From assembly GCA_019155205.2 (NCBI GenBank), contig JAHNZQ020003149.1, positions 423,070 through 487,069 of the forward strand: DNA of 64,000 bases, read 5' to 3'. Made by a program: the position numbers and the translations under genes. This document shows, piece by piece, positions 10,251-20,870 of the stretch. Within the stretch, counting starts at the first letter, position 1; each line of letters opens with the position of its first letter. Source of the DNA: Gracilaria vermiculophylla. Its lineage: Eukaryota; Rhodophyta; Florideophyceae; Gracilariales; Gracilariaceae. The notes under the pieces were generated by a model, which did not search any database, had not been told where the DNA came from, and was given only the letters and a program-made list of their open reading frames with translations.

Positions 10251-13151
10251 ATGATGGATGCTACTGCTTTTCTGTGTCCTCTTCCGCTACATTGTCACCA
10301 CTCGAAGCCAATTGGATCTTGTAGACGACCAAATCTTCTCCCGCGGCTATCACCTTGTCGCCATGAACAAGTTACAATGATTCTACGTTCTATCAATGAT
10401 GCAATATTCGGTGGAAAGTCCGCTCAAAATGAATCCCGCTTTGCTGGGACATCCTCTGCACTCGGCGCAGAAAAGCTAAAAACATATCAAGAGCGCGTAA
10501 GTCGCATAAATGACATGGAGGCCTCCATTGAAAGTCTATCAGATTCTAAGCTTCGAGACAAAATTGTTCAGATTCGTAAACAGATTCAAAGCGGAAGCAG
10601 TCTCGATAGTGTTTTGGAAGAGGTATTTGCAATTGTCAGAGAGGCTACGTTTCGTGTGCTTGGTCTTCGGCATTACGATGTGCAACTCGTTGGTGGAATG
10701 GCTCTGCATGATGGATGTATCGCCGAAATGGCTACCGGAGAAGGCAAAACGATTGTTGCCGTACTCGCGGCATCTTTGAATGCACTTACCGGTGATGCAG
10801 TGTACGTCGTCACGGTAAACGATTATTTGGCGAAGAGGGATGCAGAGCTTGTGGGACAGGTACACCGTTTCCTTGGGCTGACTGTGGGGCTCATACAATC
10901 AGGCATGAATACCATTGAGCGGCAAAAAGCATACTCCTGTGATATTATTTACGTGACGAATTCCGAATTGGGCTTTGATTACCTCCGAGATAATCTTGCA
11001 ATGACAGAAAACGATATCGTATTGAAACGTCCATTGTCGTATTGCATCGTTGATGAAGCAGACTCTATCCTAATTGACGAAGCACGAACGCCACTGCTGA
11101 TATCGGGGAAATTGCCCACCCAGACATCTAAATACGCCACTGCGAAAAAGGCAGCGGATGCTTTATCTAAAGATGTACATTACACCGTCAACGAAAAAGA
11201 GCAATCTGTCTTGTTAACTGAGCGAGGGTACCTAGATTTAGAACAGGCTCTGAAAGTTGATAATTTGTTTGACCCTTCAAATCCGTGGGCATCATTCATC
11301 ACTAATGCTCTGAAGGCGAAAGAAATTTTCAAGCAGGACGTCAACTACATAATTGCAGATGAAGGTGACCCAGACCGGGCGCAAATCCAAATTGTCGACG
11401 AGTTCACTGGTCGGGTTATGAAAGGCCGGCGATGGAGTGATGGTTTGCACCAAGCCATCGAAGCTAAAGAGGGCATCACAGTCATCGCAGAGTCGTCAAA
11501 TGCAGCAAGGATCTCCTACCAGGCGTTTTTTCGGTTGTTTGAGAAACTCTCTGGAATGACAGGAACAGCTGCGACTGAGGCTAAAGAGCTTTTGGACGTC
11601 TACGATCTCGAAGTGGTTGTTGTTCCCACTGCCTTACCTATGGCTCGCAAGGATTATCCAGACGTCGTCTTTAGAAATGAGGATGGAAAGTACCGAGCCA
11701 TCATGGGCGAAATTGCTCGGGTGGCACCAACCGGACGCCCGATTCTGATCGGAACCACTTCAGTTGAGGCCTCTGAGATATTGTCCAAGCTTCTAAATGA
11801 TGTTGGCGTTGATCATGATGTTCTCAATGCGAAGCCAGAGTCTGCCATGCGCGAGTCGGAAATCGTCGCTCAAGCGGGAAGAAAGTACTCAATTACGATT
11901 GCAACAAATATGGCCGGAAGAGGAACTGATATTCTAATGGGAGGAAATGCAAGATACTTTGCTCGAGCTCTGGCGCGAAGGGAGTTGGTAGTCTTGAACA
12001 AAGAACTGTATTCTACACTCGGCCGTGCTAGCCAGCCTATTCTTATTGACGACCAAATGCTACCAGCTGATATATCTGATGACGCGTCAACATCTCTGCG
12101 CGAGGCTGCTAAAAAATTGGCTGGGGAAGATGACGGTCAGTTATCATCCCTGGCACGTATCGATGAAGTTGTAGGAATCGCCGCAGAATACGGACCCATA
12201 CCGGAAGACAGAACTGGTCTCCAGCTTTTACGGGACGCCATTTCGGTTATTAAGGAAGAGTTAGAGGACGTGGTGGCAGAGGAAAGAGAGGAGGTCCTGG
12301 ATTTGGGCGGACTGTATGTTATAGGAACTGATCGAGCCGAAAGCAGAAGAGTGGACAACCAGCTAAGAGGACGTTCTGGTAGGCAGGGAGACCCAGGTGG
12401 AAGCAGGTTTTTCCTGGCCCTTGAAGACCGCCTTTTTCGTGTCTTTGGGGGAGAGAAGGTGACTGGAATCCTCGACACATTTCGAGTAGACGAAAATACG
12501 CCGATAGAGAACCCACTGGTGAATCGAACTCTTGACGAAGCTCAAAGGAACGTGGAAGCATATTTTCGAGATATTCGAGAACAGTTGTTCAGGTACGATG
12601 CTGTTTTATCCCGTCAAAGGGAAGTGTTTTATACCCTGCGAAAGAGACTCGTAATTGCCGACCACCAGGATTTGTATGATCGTTTTCGGGAGGATTGTGT
12701 GAAGACAATTTCCGAGATTATTCCTGGGTACGTTGGAAGGGGCGATGCAGCAGATGATTATGAAAAGCTATCGTCCAAGCTTTCTGAGTTTTTCACGGGT
12801 ATGTCGCACACTGAAGCATCAGAACTACAAAACGCTTCAAAATTGAAGGATTACATAGTACAGCAGATGGAGTTACTCTTGACTAACAAGAGAAACGAGA
12901 TGGATCGGGAGAGAGATGGACTTTCTCGCGAAGTTATTCGGTATCTTTGGTTGACACAGATGGATAATCTTTGGCTCGACCACATGAAGAAACTAGACTA
13001 CTTGAAAGAATTCATTGTACTCCGGTCTTACGAGGGTGAGGATCCATTGCAAGCATATCAGCGAGAAGGATTTGAATTATTCACCGACATGATGAACAAT
13101 GTGAGACGGAACAACGTATTTTCGTTCTTTCAGTATCGATTAGATGCTTGA
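10251..13151 (+). CDS. SECA: SecA preprotein translocase ATPase, nucleus-encoded, plastid-type
   Basis: The product is 966 aa. SecA is the ATPase that drives proteins through the SecY/E channel, here presumably in a plastid membrane. The first 40-50 residues are basic, Ser/Pro/His-rich and lack acidic residues after residue 3, as in a transit peptide. NBD1 has Walker A at 163-167 (ATGEGKT) and the DEAD box near 268-271 (VDEADSILIDEARTP). The preprotein cross-linking domain, NBD2 (TNMAGRGTDILMGG and the arginine-finger segment QLRGRSGRQGDPGGSRFF near 705-720) and the helical scaffold follow. It ends at FFQYRLDA without the C-terminal Cys/His zinc tail that bacterial SecA uses for SecB. Red algal plastids usually encode their own SecA, so in such a host this would be the second (SECA2-like) enzyme; that is inference. 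It converges with the carrier gene 71 bp downstream. Confidence 0.95.
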   Translation: MMDATAFLCPLPLHCHHSKPIGSCRRPNLLPRLSPCRHEQVTMILRSINDAIFGGKSAQNESRFAGTSSALGAEKLKTYQERVSRINDMEASIESLSDSKLRDKIVQIRKQIQSGSSLDSVLEEVFAIVREATFRVLGLRHYDVQLVGGMALHDGCIAEMATGEGKTIVAVLAASLNALTGDAVYVVTVNDYLAKRDAELVGQVHRFLGLTVGLIQSGMNTIERQKAYSCDIIYVTNSELGFDYLRDNLAMTENDIVLKRPLSYCIVDEADSILIDEARTPLLISGKLPTQTSKYATAKKAADALSKDVHYTVNEKEQSVLLTERGYLDLEQALKVDNLFDPSNPWASFITNALKAKEIFKQDVNYIIADEGDPDRAQIQIVDEFTGRVMKGRRWSDGLHQAIEAKEGITVIAESSNAARISYQAFFRLFEKLSGMTGTAATEAKELLDVYDLEVVVVPTALPMARKDYPDVVFRNEDGKYRAIMGEIARVAPTGRPILIGTTSVEASEILSKLLNDVGVDHDVLNAKPESAMRESEIVAQAGRKYSITIATNMAGRGTDILMGGNARYFARALARRELVVLNKELYSTLGRASQPILIDDQMLPADISDDASTSLREAAKKLAGEDDGQLSSLARIDEVVGIAAEYGPIPEDRTGLQLLRDAISVIKEELEDVVAEEREEVLDLGGLYVIGTDRAESRRVDNQLRGRSGRQGDPGGSRFFLALEDRLFRVFGGEKVTGILDTFRVDENTPIENPLVNRTLDEAQRNVEAYFRDIREQLFRYDAVLSRQREVFYTLRKRLVIADHQDLYDRFREDCVKTISEIIPGYVGRGDAADDYEKLSSKLSEFFTGMSHTEASELQNASKLKDYIVQQMELLLTNKRNEMDRERDGLSREVIRYLWLTQMDNLWLDHMKKLDYLKEFIVLRSYEGEDPLQAYQREGFELFTDMMNNVRRNNVFSFFQYRLDA

Positions 13152-13222
13152 TGAAAAGCCAGTGTTTACTAGGGCTTCTGCATAGCATTTCATGACATCG
13201 AACATCGTAAAAGGATGGGTTT

Positions 13223-14110
13223 CTATAACAAGTGTCTCTTGGCGGCTTCATACACTGAGAATGTTATTGCAGAATTCGGAGCAGCCTTCAAGATACTGGG
13301 GAACGCGCCTCTGAACAAACCGCGCCACCCGTGTACTGTCCATATCCGCATTAGAACGTCGCCCATACCTCGGTATAGGCTGGTGTCCGTAGTGTGAAAC
13401 TGGCCTCCCACCTGCATGATTTTCTTGGCATTGTCAAGTGGCAGCGTGAACAGTTTGGAAAGCACACCAGATACACCCCCGACAATAACACTCTCCCTCG
13501 CACACAGTTCTTCTCTGGAGTTTGAGGCAAGCAAGTGTTGCTTAGCGCCTTCATACACGGCAAGTTGAACAGACATGTATGGTACAACTGATAGAAGCGT
13601 GGGTTGTAGACCTGCGTAAAACCCATTTAAACCTTCTCGAGCGTAAATGATGGACATGGCATGCCCTAGGGTTAAGTACTGGCGAGGCTCTGTCTGAGCA
13701 GCAAAACGCGTTCTCAACAAATCTAGCGGATATGTGCAAATTGTTGCGAAGCAGCTCGAAATAGCTCCAACAGACAGCGACGAAAGTGATGCGAAGGGCT
13801 CGCGCTTACTTCGCATTGTATGTTGGAGTTGGTAAAAGGCAGCGAGCTGAAGAGCTGAATAAGGAGTGACCATGAGCATCGCAGAAAGATTTCCTTTCCA
13901 GAGCGCTCTGATCCCCTCCGTCGATACGATTGTTTTAAAAGCAGATGTAAGGTGTCGGTAGTGATACAAACCTTTGGTTTCCGATTGCACTTGAAAACGA
14001 ATCTTGAGCATATCTAATGGCGCCACAAAGACCCGGGCAGTGACGCCAGCGAGAGCACCACACAACAGATCGTGAGCTGGGGAAAGGCGTTTTGGCGAGT
14101 TAGCCATCAT
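13223..14110 (-). CDS. Mitochondrial carrier, thiamine pyrophosphate carrier type
   Basis: The product is 295 aa, the normal length for the SLC25 family, in three repeats of about 100 aa. Each repeat has the carrier signature P-x-D/E-x-x-K/R: APLDMLK at about 31, YPLDLLR at about 128 and LPLDNAK at about 224. Six hydrophobic helices are implied. The C-terminus (GLFRGAFPSILKAAPNSAITFSVYEA) resembles thiamine pyrophosphate carriers (yeast Tpc1, human SLC25A19). Those exchange cytosolic ThPP for matrix nucleotides across the inner mitochondrial membrane. Substrate assignment is by resemblance; a related nucleotide or CoA carrier is possible. Two ATGs open the frame (14110 and 14107). A (TG)11 repeat lies just upstream. 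It is convergent with SecA. Confidence 0.85.
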   Translation of the reverse strand: MMANSPKRLSPAHDLLCGALAGVTARVFVAPLDMLKIRFQVQSETKGLYHYRHLTSAFKTIVSTEGIRALWKGNLSAMLMVTPYSALQLAAFYQLQHTMRSKREPFASLSSLSVGAISSCFATICTYPLDLLRTRFAAQTEPRQYLTLGHAMSIIYAREGLNGFYAGLQPTLLSVVPYMSVQLAVYEGAKQHLLASNSREELCARESVIVGGVSGVLSKLFTLPLDNAKKIMQVGGQFHTTDTSLYRGMGDVLMRIWTVHGWRGLFRGAFPSILKAAPNSAITFSVYEAAKRHLL

Positions 14111-15953
14111 GGGTCAAGCGCGCAGTCCTGTGTGTGTGTGTGTGTGTGTGGCAATACGATGTCCCAAATTGCGGCAGTAGTTAATGTAAGAAAAGAAAAC
14201 TGGGTAGCATGCAGAGCAACAGAAAGATCGCATCTCGATTAGGAGACGAATGTCACGAGCACGGTTATCGGCAAATGTTGAGCTGAATACACACAAAAAC
14301 GTTGCAATCCAAAGGCTGGAACACAGATGTATGTCGGGCCCTTATGGATTGCGCCACGACAAGCGTGTGTACATAAGGTATTCGGGAATCTGCTGAAAGG
14401 AAAAAGATGCTTGGAGTGCGTCAGTGACGCTTTTTTGCCATTGTCGATCTGCGCGAAGTCCGAATGGCAGTGTGCCGAGCTTGCAACAACGGGTGGTGGA
14501 CATATTTTTCATTCGTTGCATTGATATTGTTCCCACCCAGGCGCCACGCAACATCGCTGAATGCAATTATAGATTCATGCTGATTGCTGTCACGTATGTT
14601 GCTTACTTTGTGAGATCTGCAGAATTGAGACGCACCTCGCGTATGGAAAATCCACCCTCCCTCTCTTGGAAGTCGACGCGGGGATCCGTTGGATACTACT
14701 GCAAAACGAGTAAACGGATGACCTTTTGAGCCATGCCAGAGGTTGCATGGATGTGGAATTTTTCAGAGTGCCGACATGTCCGATGTGATGCAGATAACAG
14801 GGGTGAATGATCTTGTTTATACTCTGATGTCTGGTGAATTCTAATGATCATAAGGTTACCAAGCTAATAAAAAAAGTACTTTAGTTTGCACGGTGAGGCG
14901 TAAACGTAAGAGCTCTGTTTCCTGGTGGGCCGCAGAGTTGAACGGCTCGGCTGGTGTAGATCTCGAACGTGTTTTCGCTTTTGCCTCCATGGATATTATC
15001 TTCCCTCCCACCATTACACGTACAATGATTTGCTGAACAGACACTTGTTTTTGCTCCGGCGAGTTCAATGGTTCATTGGGAGTTGTAGTTCGAACGAATC
15101 GCTGTCACGAAGTAAGGGAGAATCGGGACAAGCTCGCGGATGGCCCGTGTAATAAAATATTATGAACGGAGCATCGGCTATCCGGATAACAGCAGGAACT
15201 CTCTCTCTCTCTTACGGAGTTGCTAGCACAATACTCCATACCAGCTAGGGAGCCTATTCAAAGCCCCAGCAACCAATAACTCTTAACTACGCACTTTAAC
15301 CAGTAATCGCTACAGTCGTGCTACACTCACTAGGTTCATTGCAGTGCCGAGCAAGAATTAGATCCCTTAGATGTCTCCCACCCCATAAGCGTTTCGTTTT
15401 CAAAAAGTATCGCCTTTGTCTTCACTGAATCTCTTCATTCATCCGCTATAGCCTGTTAGATAGGAGGCACACCACCGCAAGGGGCATGCACCACATTTGC
15501 CATCAAAAGAATCATTGACGACGTTCTTTGCGTCCAACCCTCATAATATTCGGCGAGATCAAGTAAAAGACCCGTCTCATAGACCGCCATCCTCATCAGC
15601 ACAGGGGTCGTTCCTCTGAAACCCCCCTAAAACACCTTCTCCGATGGCTCCTTTAGAGCGCGTTCATCGAAGGAAAAATCAGGGAAACAAAAGGTTGCAA
15701 CATCTTCCAACAGCGAATCCGTGGCCGACTGCGAGCGTGCAGTTGGGCGGGGGACTTTCACGACATGCCACCCAGGTCCGTGAGGGCGAAACGACGAGCT
15801 AGCCGCCCGCTTGGACGAGTTTAACGACCTCCCGGGTCCGTGGCAGAAACTGAAAACCAAAACAGCGGCGCTCCGGAAGATCTATCGGTGACCCTGTTTT
15901 TGTATATCCATGTCTGGAAAGGGAGGTTGAGCGTTCTAAGTGGGTCTGATGTG
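14111..15953. other. Intergenic, no gene recognised
   Basis: Starts with a (TG)11 microsatellite at 14129-14150. Mixed composition follows, with a short CT-rich run near 15199. Frames are short and overlapping. Nothing supports a gene. Confidence 0.45.
14129..14150. repeat. (TG)n microsatellite
   Basis: Eleven perfect TG units lie in the 5' flank of the mitochondrial carrier gene. Confidence 0.95.
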
Positions 15954-18218
15954 CTACTTCTCCGAGAGAACGATGAGCACGTCTTTCGTACTCCACTCGC
16001 GAAGTGCATCTCGGTCACTTTCACTCGGATTAATCGTGACTAGCCCGTCACCCCGAATATACCCAAGCAATATATCACCAAAGCTGTTAATATCTTCAGC
16101 AACTCGAGCAAACGATTTGCCAGAAGCTGGAACACCCTCATATGCGCCACATGGTCTCAAGTACACTTCACGCCCTTCTTGGGAGAGAAGCTGGTTCCAT
16201 ACACTGTTCAGTCTACTATCTCTCACTGTTTGTGCTGCGATCTTGGCGCTTAGATTGTTAGGAAGAACTGAATTCGCGACGTATCCCTGGTCTTTGGCCA
16301 TCTGTGCGATACGCTCGTTGAGAAACTCGACGGTCACAACGGTCTCTACACCGTTTTTCTTGTCTTCTACTTGCGTTTGCAAAAGCTCATTGATGTATGC
16401 AAGGCTTGCAAGTGTCGCCGTATCCTCTTCTGTACCTACCGTTTCTTGCAATTGATCTTCACTTAAAGCTGGACTCAATATTACCACATGATCAAACCCA
16501 TTTTGATTTTGTTGGAAAAGCTCTTCCAAGTTTTCAAATCGATCGGCTCGTTTGCTGACTGTACATAAGGAGAGGTTTTTCAGCTTTCCAGCGGGGTTGT
16601 CAGGTGCGTTCTCCGACAAAATGGTGAGTTTGGAGCCGTGAACAAGAATTTCGTCCAGTTCCTTAAGCATGTGACGCATTTCAGGTCTCCATCCACAGAT
16701 GAGGTATGATTCTGGTTCTTTCTTTTTGTCTGGCATACTCATATTGGCCGTTCTGATGATTGTGCCTTTTGGATGCGAAGCTTTTTTATGTTTAGTTTCA
16801 GCATTGTGTTGTTTATCTCCTAGTACGAGCAGTTCCGTTGATGGCTTAACGATGAAATTACTGTCTAGTCCGAAAGTCAAGGACCCGTCAGTCATAAATC
16901 CGCACAAAATTGAACCTGAAATAGAGGTAGGCGTCAAAGTGTTGATCTTTGAACCGACCAGGTGAGGAGCAACCTTGTCTGCTGGTTTCAGGTGAAATAC
17001 TAGCCTGGCGTTGTCTCCCATTAAATCAGCAACCACATCGGCTAACCCGGGTTGTCTAATTGCCTGTGCCATAAACCTATATAACAGTTTCTCAGCATTA
17101 ATTGTCTCCACGGAACGAGCGCGCGTGCTTGCGAGAATCGTCTTCAGAATACGTTCATCTCTTTCAGAACGCAATTCAGCGACAATATCGCCAGTGAATC
17201 CGGGAAGATTTTGGCGAAGCGCCATCGCCCGCGAGAGAGTCTGTCGATCCGCATCCGCCGGGTCTCCATGGCGTTCCGTGACCAAAATAATCTTTCTAGC
17301 TTGTGACGCAGCCACCCGAGACAAATCGTCTTTTATAACCGGGACGCCTGGACGGTAAAACAGACGCAGCTTTCGAAACTCCTTGTCAGGAATTGACTCC
17401 CGCAGTTGGGAAAACATGATTGGTTTCTTCTCGGGTTTGGCGAGAACGACTACGGGGACCTGATTCGATAAGGAGGATACATCTTTTAGAATTTGTGAAA
17501 CATGGGAGCCCCAGCCACAGACTAGAATGTGGTCTTTGACTATGACGCTGGAACCAGCGCCATCTACGGAATGAACAGCACTTTCCACAGATTCGGTTAC
17601 CATTCCAACAAGAATTGCGAAGAATACCATTCCAATTGCGGCGAGCGTGATACTAGCTGCTCGAAGGTAATTATTTTCCCAATCGTCCTCTAAAGGATTC
17701 GCGATAGCGCGGACTGAATGCCAGAAAGGGTGAGCGGCCTCTTTCTTTTGCGGATCGGCAAGACGATACAGAAAAGAACCCAGGTACATGAACAAAAGCG
17801 TCGCTCCGAGCAAAGCGAGTACTCTTGCACTTGGATGCCACATGAGAAATTCGCTGAACCAGAAAGACAGACGTTGGTTGACGTTGAAGCGGAGCTTCGC
17901 AGCAGTAGTGTCCGTAGGAGAGATGACCGCGAGGGCGGTATGAGATGAGTGGGATGCAAAACGCTTTGGCACATTGGAGCTTATTTGGGCTGCGAGTTCC
18001 ACTGAGTTAACTGCTGGCGGTGCCACGAATGGAGATGCGGATAACAAAAACGAGACGATGGGAAGAATTGCAACGGCGCGCACCGAAAGACGGCTGAGCT
18101 TGCTTGTGGTGCACAAGATGAGCGGAGAAGGTTCATTTCTCGACGACACGGATGTATGGACCATGAAAGACATCGGCTTCGGTCTAAGGGGCACTGAAGG
18201 AAGGAATGCATACGACAT
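15954..18218 (-). CDS. CASTOR/POLLUX/DMI1-like RCK ion channel, plastid envelope type
   Basis: The first ATG (18218) gives 754 aa; eight codons upstream begin only at a TTG. Residues 1-60 are Ser/Arg-rich and suit a transit peptide, with a hydrophobic stretch (AVAILPIVSFLLSASPFV) close behind. Two clear membrane helices follow, RVLALLGATLLFMYLGSFLY and TLAAIGMVFFAILVGMV, joined by a loop with no obvious K+ filter. Then come two RCK-like nucleotide-binding domains: VIVKDHILVCGWGSH, and near residue 500 SYLICGWRPEMRHMLKELDEI with LTILSEN. This order matches the CASTOR/POLLUX family. Plant members sit in the nuclear or plastid envelope and carry Ca2+ or K+; plastid location here is inferred from the N-terminus. 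It is divergent from the NO66-like gene, about 890 bp away. Confidence 0.85.
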   Translation of the reverse strand: MSYAFLPSVPLRPKPMSFMVHTSVSSRNEPSPLILCTTSKLSRLSVRAVAILPIVSFLLSASPFVAPPAVNSVELAAQISSNVPKRFASHSSHTALAVISPTDTTAAKLRFNVNQRLSFWFSEFLMWHPSARVLALLGATLLFMYLGSFLYRLADPQKKEAAHPFWHSVRAIANPLEDDWENNYLRAASITLAAIGMVFFAILVGMVTESVESAVHSVDGAGSSVIVKDHILVCGWGSHVSQILKDVSSLSNQVPVVVLAKPEKKPIMFSQLRESIPDKEFRKLRLFYRPGVPVIKDDLSRVAASQARKIILVTERHGDPADADRQTLSRAMALRQNLPGFTGDIVAELRSERDERILKTILASTRARSVETINAEKLLYRFMAQAIRQPGLADVVADLMGDNARLVFHLKPADKVAPHLVGSKINTLTPTSISGSILCGFMTDGSLTFGLDSNFIVKPSTELLVLGDKQHNAETKHKKASHPKGTIIRTANMSMPDKKKEPESYLICGWRPEMRHMLKELDEILVHGSKLTILSENAPDNPAGKLKNLSLCTVSKRADRFENLEELFQQNQNGFDHVVILSPALSEDQLQETVGTEEDTATLASLAYINELLQTQVEDKKNGVETVVTVEFLNERIAQMAKDQGYVANSVLPNNLSAKIAAQTVRDSRLNSVWNQLLSQEGREVYLRPCGAYEGVPASGKSFARVAEDINSFGDILLGYIRGDGLVTINPSESDRDALREWSTKDVLIVLSEK

Positions 18219-19109
18219 TTTGCAGGGGCTTTTGGTTTGCAATCTGGGGATGAATTCGTACTATCTCCAAGGAGTGAGAATGTGCAGTGCGGAGGGGCGA
18301 TCCTTGTGCAGAGTCCGTTCAAAGGATTAAAGGGGTTTGAAGCTTCGGGAACCGACAAGAATGCATGTCAAGCGCGCGAAGTGGAGTTGGATGGCTTTGG
18401 AATGTAAGCACTCGTGTGTGTGCCAGGGAATAAAATATCAGACAACTGCAGTTAACATTACGTGGAGATGCAAAATGTTATCTGCGAGGGTAATGTTGTC
18501 ATGCAAGCCCACGGCGTTCACAAGTGAGATAAAACCGCTGATCGTATGAGCGCATTCTCAGAGTATTTGATCACCTTTGAAGAACCCTTCCTCTTCGGGC
18601 CTAGTGGCTCTTCCCGACCTCCGCATATTACAGTCATGTTCTGTTGGAGAAACAGAGCGACTGTCGCGGTGCAAAAGCGAATTGCCGACGATGCTTCGTT
18701 ATACTGCACCTGAGCAGACTAGCTCCAACGTGTACACGGTTCACAGGACAAAACGAGCCTTACTGTACATCAAGCAAACAGAACACCGTCGGAGGGCAGC
18801 ACCGGTGTGGCACTCTCTGAGCCTTTTTGATGAGAGCCCCTTGTGCCGTTCGGATGCGATCGAGCAATTCTGGCACGAGGGAATACCTGCGAAGCTGCAT
18901 TTGGCGTCATCGTCGCAATCCCACATTGAGTCAAGCCATTGTGGAAACATAGAGGTGTGCGCCAGATGCTCGCTGGATCAGTTGCTTCATATTAGTCTAA
19001 CGCATTCACCGTCCCTTTCCCACAGCGGAGTGAAGAGTTTGAACATCGCGGGCGGCAAAAGCGGTGTGACAACCATTGCGCGCTTTCGTAACGTTCACTG
19101 ATTGAAAGC
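18219..19109. other. Shared upstream region of divergent channel and NO66-like genes
   Basis: About 890 bp between the two start codons, with moderate composition. A frame of about 170 codons (18577-19101, +) stops just before the NO66 ATG but starts with TTG and matches nothing, so I treat it as non-coding leader. Confidence 0.45.
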
Positions 19110-20501
19110 ATGTCTCCGAGTCGCAAGCGGAAGGCGCCGGAAGGTGTGGGCACCTCTGCAAGCCCCAACCAAACGAAACTTCCGTTCGAATCAGCAGATC
19201 TGACCAACATTGAACAAGGTCGTCGCGCGTTGCAGTGGATGATCCATCCCGTGTCGCTGCAGGATTTCTTCCGCACTTACTTTGAAAAGAAGCCTCTGCT
19301 GCTGCACAACGCCCCATCCAAGTTCCGCAGCCTGAGTTGCTTGTCGCAAGTGCGCGATCTGGTGAGATGCGCCAAGCTGCAATACGGAAAGCACGTGGAT
19401 GTGACGCGCTACGACGAGCGCCACGGACGGCAGACGCTCAACGGTGCGGGATGGTGCGGCGAAAAGACGTGGAAACAGTTTGAAGAGAAAGGGTGCTCTA
19501 TTCGTCTACTGCGACCGCAGGAACACATAGACGGAATCTACCGCCTGTGCGCGCATCTGGAAGCGTTTGTGGAGTGCGTGGTCGGGGCCAATGTGTACGT
19601 GACGCCCGCCAACGCGCAAGGGTTTGCGCCGCACTTTGACGACATTGACGCGTTTGTGTGCCAGGTGCACGGGCAGAAGCGGTGGCGGGTGTACAATCGC
19701 AGAGAAGACCTTCTGGACGTTTTGCCGAGGAAATCGAGCATAGACTTTGAACAAGCAGAAGTTGAAAAGGTCGGGGTGTATGTGGATGTGGTTTTGAAGG
19801 AGGGGGACATGCTGTACCTGCCGCGAGGATACGTGCATCAGGCAGACACGAGCGATGTGCACTCGTTGCACGTGACGGTTTCTATGTTTCAGCAGTGGAC
19901 ATGGGCCGATTTGCTACTGTGCTCGTTCAAGGCAGCGATCGAAAATCAGGCGGCGAAAGATGTGCGGTTGCGGAGAAGTCTACCGCTGCGCTTCACGTCG
20001 TACATGGGGGTGTGCAACTCAGAAGCGAAAAAAAGACATCGGATGAAGTTTGAAGAGTGGTTTCAAAGCGTGTTCCAAGCGGTGGGCGAGCAGTATCCGC
20101 TGGACGTAGCGGCGGATGAAATGGCGATCAAATTCCTGGAGCAGAGGCTGCCGCCTCCATGCGGACAGCAGCGGGATGGGGCCGGTGCGGAGGGCGAGGT
20201 GAGCGAAGAAAGCGTGGTGCAGAGCGTGGGTGGCGGGGTGGCACGGCTGTGCATGGGTGACGACGGTTTGCCGCTGCTGGTGAGCTGCGTTGGCAACTCG
20301 AGGGGGTTTGGCGGACGGCGGGGGCAGTCTGTGACATGTTTAGCGGAGGAAGCGACGGCGGTGAACAGGGTGCTGAAGAGGTACCGCAGGTGGATGAAAG
20401 TGAAGGACGTGCCGATGGACTGCGGGGAGGACCGGGTGGATTTGGTGAAGGGGCTGGTGGATATGGGGATTGCGGCGGTTAGGGAGCGAGGCGGGGCGTA
20501 G
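19110..20501 (+). CDS. NO66: JmjC ribosomal oxygenase, NO66/RIOX-like
   Basis: The product is 463 aa. NO66/MINA53 enzymes are Fe(II)- and 2-oxoglutarate-dependent histidyl hydroxylases of ribosomal proteins (uL2 or uL15) in the nucleolus; some were also reported as histone demethylases. The N-terminus is basic (SRKRKAP, nuclear signal). The JmjC fold shows the metal triad as H-x-D in FAPHFDDIDAF (H175, D177) and a distal H near 243 in YLPRGYVHQAD. VHGQKRWRVY and HSLHVTVSMFQQWTW are also typical of the family. A winged-helix C-terminal domain is expected; here it contains a Gly/Ala/Glu-rich linker (about 350-370). Base composition rises along the gene towards a GC-rich 3' end. Confidence 0.92.
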   Translation: MSPSRKRKAPEGVGTSASPNQTKLPFESADLTNIEQGRRALQWMIHPVSLQDFFRTYFEKKPLLLHNAPSKFRSLSCLSQVRDLVRCAKLQYGKHVDVTRYDERHGRQTLNGAGWCGEKTWKQFEEKGCSIRLLRPQEHIDGIYRLCAHLEAFVECVVGANVYVTPANAQGFAPHFDDIDAFVCQVHGQKRWRVYNRREDLLDVLPRKSSIDFEQAEVEKVGVYVDVVLKEGDMLYLPRGYVHQADTSDVHSLHVTVSMFQQWTWADLLLCSFKAAIENQAAKDVRLRRSLPLRFTSYMGVCNSEAKKRHRMKFEEWFQSVFQAVGEQYPLDVAADEMAIKFLEQRLPPPCGQQRDGAGAEGEVSEESVVQSVGGGVARLCMGDDGLPLLVSCVGNSRGFGGRRGQSVTCLAEEATAVNRVLKRYRRWMKVKDVPMDCGEDRVDLVKGLVDMGIAAVRERGGA

Positions 20502-20870
20502 CCAACGAGGACCGCACGCAGAGGCGACGAGACACCGGTGGCGGTTACGTGTGGCGCGCTGCTGCTGCTGCTGCTGCTGCTGCGCCACGGCTACAGGTCG
20601 CTACGCAGTTACGGTGCAGCGCGCATCGGCACGTGCAAAGTGTGCACTGCACACGCGTACGACACGCACGAGACACGCGCCAAGCACGGCGCACACGTGT
20701 GGCCATTACAGCGGCGCGCCGCCTCTGGCGCAAGTGGCGGCAGCAGCGGCGGCGGCGGCGGCGGCGGCGGGCGACGGGGTGGTGAAAGGGCAGCGCGGCA
20801 GGCGCGCACGGCGGCGCACTAGCGCACGCACGCGCCAGGTGGAACGAGCGCAGACCGCGCCGCTTGCGAC
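20502..20870. other. GC-rich intergenic with CTG repeat
   Basis: Contains about eight CTG/GCT triplets at 20560-20582 and a GGC-triplet run at 20741-20770. No gene is supported. Confidence 0.5.

Noticed and set aside
18577..19101. Frame of about 170 codons just upstream of the NO66-like gene
   Set aside because: Starts with TTG, has no recognisable content, and ends in what should be the leader of the NO66-like gene.
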